DNA of 64,000 nucleotides from positions 62,001 through 126,000 of the forward strand of contig NZ_JACXXG010000011.1 of assembly GCF_014764705.1 (NCBI RefSeq), given 5' to 3'. A program made the translations under genes and the position numbers. Shown piece after piece: positions 63,336-64,000 of this stretch. This stretch comes from Stutzerimonas kunmingensis. GTDB taxonomy: Bacteria; Pseudomonadota; Gammaproteobacteria; Pseudomonadales; Pseudomonadaceae. The stretch's first letter is position 1; each line of letters opens with the position of its first letter. Under the pieces are notes generated by a model that was given only the letters and a program-made list of their open reading frames with translations, did not search any database and had not been told where the DNA came from.

Positions 63336-64000
63336 ATGTCAAAAAAGGCACCGGCCCGTCCCGCTGCGGCCCTGGAGTTCGATCCCTTACGCGTGCAACT
63401 CGAGCGGCTACGGAACGAGATGACGAGCGACGCCTGCCTGGCATCGCTGAAAAACATCCAGGTTCATGAGTGTTACAGGCAAAGCGCCGAGAACCTGCTG
63501 CAGTACCTATGTCTTCGTCGCCATGACTTGCGCGAGCTACAAGCGCAGCTTGCCGAGATCGGCTTGTCGTCCTTGGGCCGCGCTGAGGCGGCAATACTCG
63601 CAGCAGTGACGTCGGTGATGGGCATTTTGCAGCGGCTCGAAGAGCCGAACACCCAAGTGCCCACTGCCCCTGAACTTGGTCTGAACGAGGGTGGGCACCT
63701 ATTGGCGGCTCACACCGATGCGCTGTTTGGAAGGTCCCATAGCGCACGCCAGGTTCGAATCATGGTCACCCTCCCCTCTGAAGCGGCGCACAACCGCGAC
63801 CTCATCGACGCGCTGATCAAGGAAGGCATGGATTGCGCGCGCATCAACTGCGCACACGATGACCCAGACAGCTGGCGTGCGATGATCGCGCATGTTCGTG
63901 CGACGGAGAAAGCGCTTGGGCGTGAATGCAAGGTAGCCCTCGATCTCGCCGGGCCCAAGTTACGCACGGGCCCCATCGCAAAGGCGCCAGGTGTGAAGAA
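63336..64000 (+). CDS. pyruvate kinase-like protein with N-terminal extension (partial)
   Basis: Start ATG 63336 with GGAG nearby; the gene runs off the window after about 221 residues. Residues about 1-130 are an extension without recognised motif, leucine and alanine rich. From about 145 the pyruvate kinase start is readable: QVRIMVTLPSEAAHNRDLI, then LIKEGMDCARINCAHDD and CKVALDLAGPKLRTGPI, matching ARINFSHG and the DxxGPxxRTG segment of the family. Canonical bacterial kinases lack the long extension. Catalytic residues further on cannot be seen. Confidence 0.8.
   Translation, partial: MSKKAPARPAAALEFDPLRVQLERLRNEMTSDACLASLKNIQVHECYRQSAENLLQYLCLRRHDLRELQAQLAEIGLSSLGRAEAAILAAVTSVMGILQRLEEPNTQVPTAPELGLNEGGHLLAAHTDALFGRSHSARQVRIMVTLPSEAAHNRDLIDALIKEGMDCARINCAHDDPDSWRAMIAHVRATEKALGRECKVALDLAGPKLRTGPIAKAPGVK

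Overview
The window looks like a chromosomal segment of a GC-rich gammaproteobacterium of the Pseudomonas stutzeri (Stutzerimonas) group. The main evidence is the gene order acnA - aer - two tandem cbb3 oxidase clusters - ccoGHIS - hemN - anr - apt, which matches the order I know from Pseudomonas. The first cbb3 cluster lacks ccoQ and the second has it, an arrangement known from P. stutzeri. This is inference from gene content and order; no database search was run.

Layout. 1-2943: the 5' part of smc, moaA and a six-helix potassium channel. 3065-8837: a caa3-type cytochrome c oxidase locus with a lipoprotein subunit II carrying a fused cytochrome c domain, a fused subunit I/III, a small membrane protein and a CtaG-type assembly factor, preceded by two small membrane proteins. 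8867-14983: tusA, rlmM, acnA and the aerotaxis receptor aer. 15028-31719: a hydrolase, ccoNOP-1, ccoNOQP-2, ccoGHIS, a TauE/SafE-like protein, nadE, hemN, anr and apt. 31761-35721: a Sco-type copper chaperone and an ABC importer operon with two different binding proteins. 35867-40218: recR, ybaB, dnaX and pdxB. 40340-50222: a MATE exporter, a cyclic-nucleotide-binding/rhodanese fusion, a PLP enzyme, a coiled-coil protein, an NTF2-like protein, fadH, a membrane-anchored nitrilase-like protein with an AraC regulator, and a 28-residue ORF. 50398-53012: the cyanide-insensitive bd-type oxidase cioAB with a DUF2474 peptide. 53213-56757: a protealysin-like protease, its emfourin-type inhibitor, and a PAS/GGDEF/EAL protein. 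57011-62211: an MFS/wrbA pair divergent from a LysR regulator, a threonine aldolase and an ICL/PEP-mutase-family enzyme. 62440-64000: a frameshifted aminoglycoside phosphotransferase relic and the start of an atypical pyruvate kinase.

How it works together. Four terminal oxidases (caa3, two cbb3, CIO/bd) lie within about 50 kb, together with the oxygen sensor Anr, an aerotaxis receptor, anaerobic haem synthesis (hemN), and copper and haem assembly factors. Two Anr-type boxes are visible. One precedes ccoN-1, inside the divergent hydrolase gene. The other precedes hemN with ideal class II spacing. No such box is seen before ccoN-2, which suggests that cluster 1 is induced at low oxygen and cluster 2 is controlled differently.

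I do not see a clearly new multi-gene defence or mobile system. The observations most worth a second look are the hairpins that occupy the ccoQ position in cluster 1, the gene-conversion footprint between the two ccoO genes, a ten-C tract at the 5' end of ccoG, the protealysin/emfourin pair, the two-receptor ABC operon, the nitrilase-like/AraC pair, and the decayed aph gene beside an unusual pyruvate kinase.
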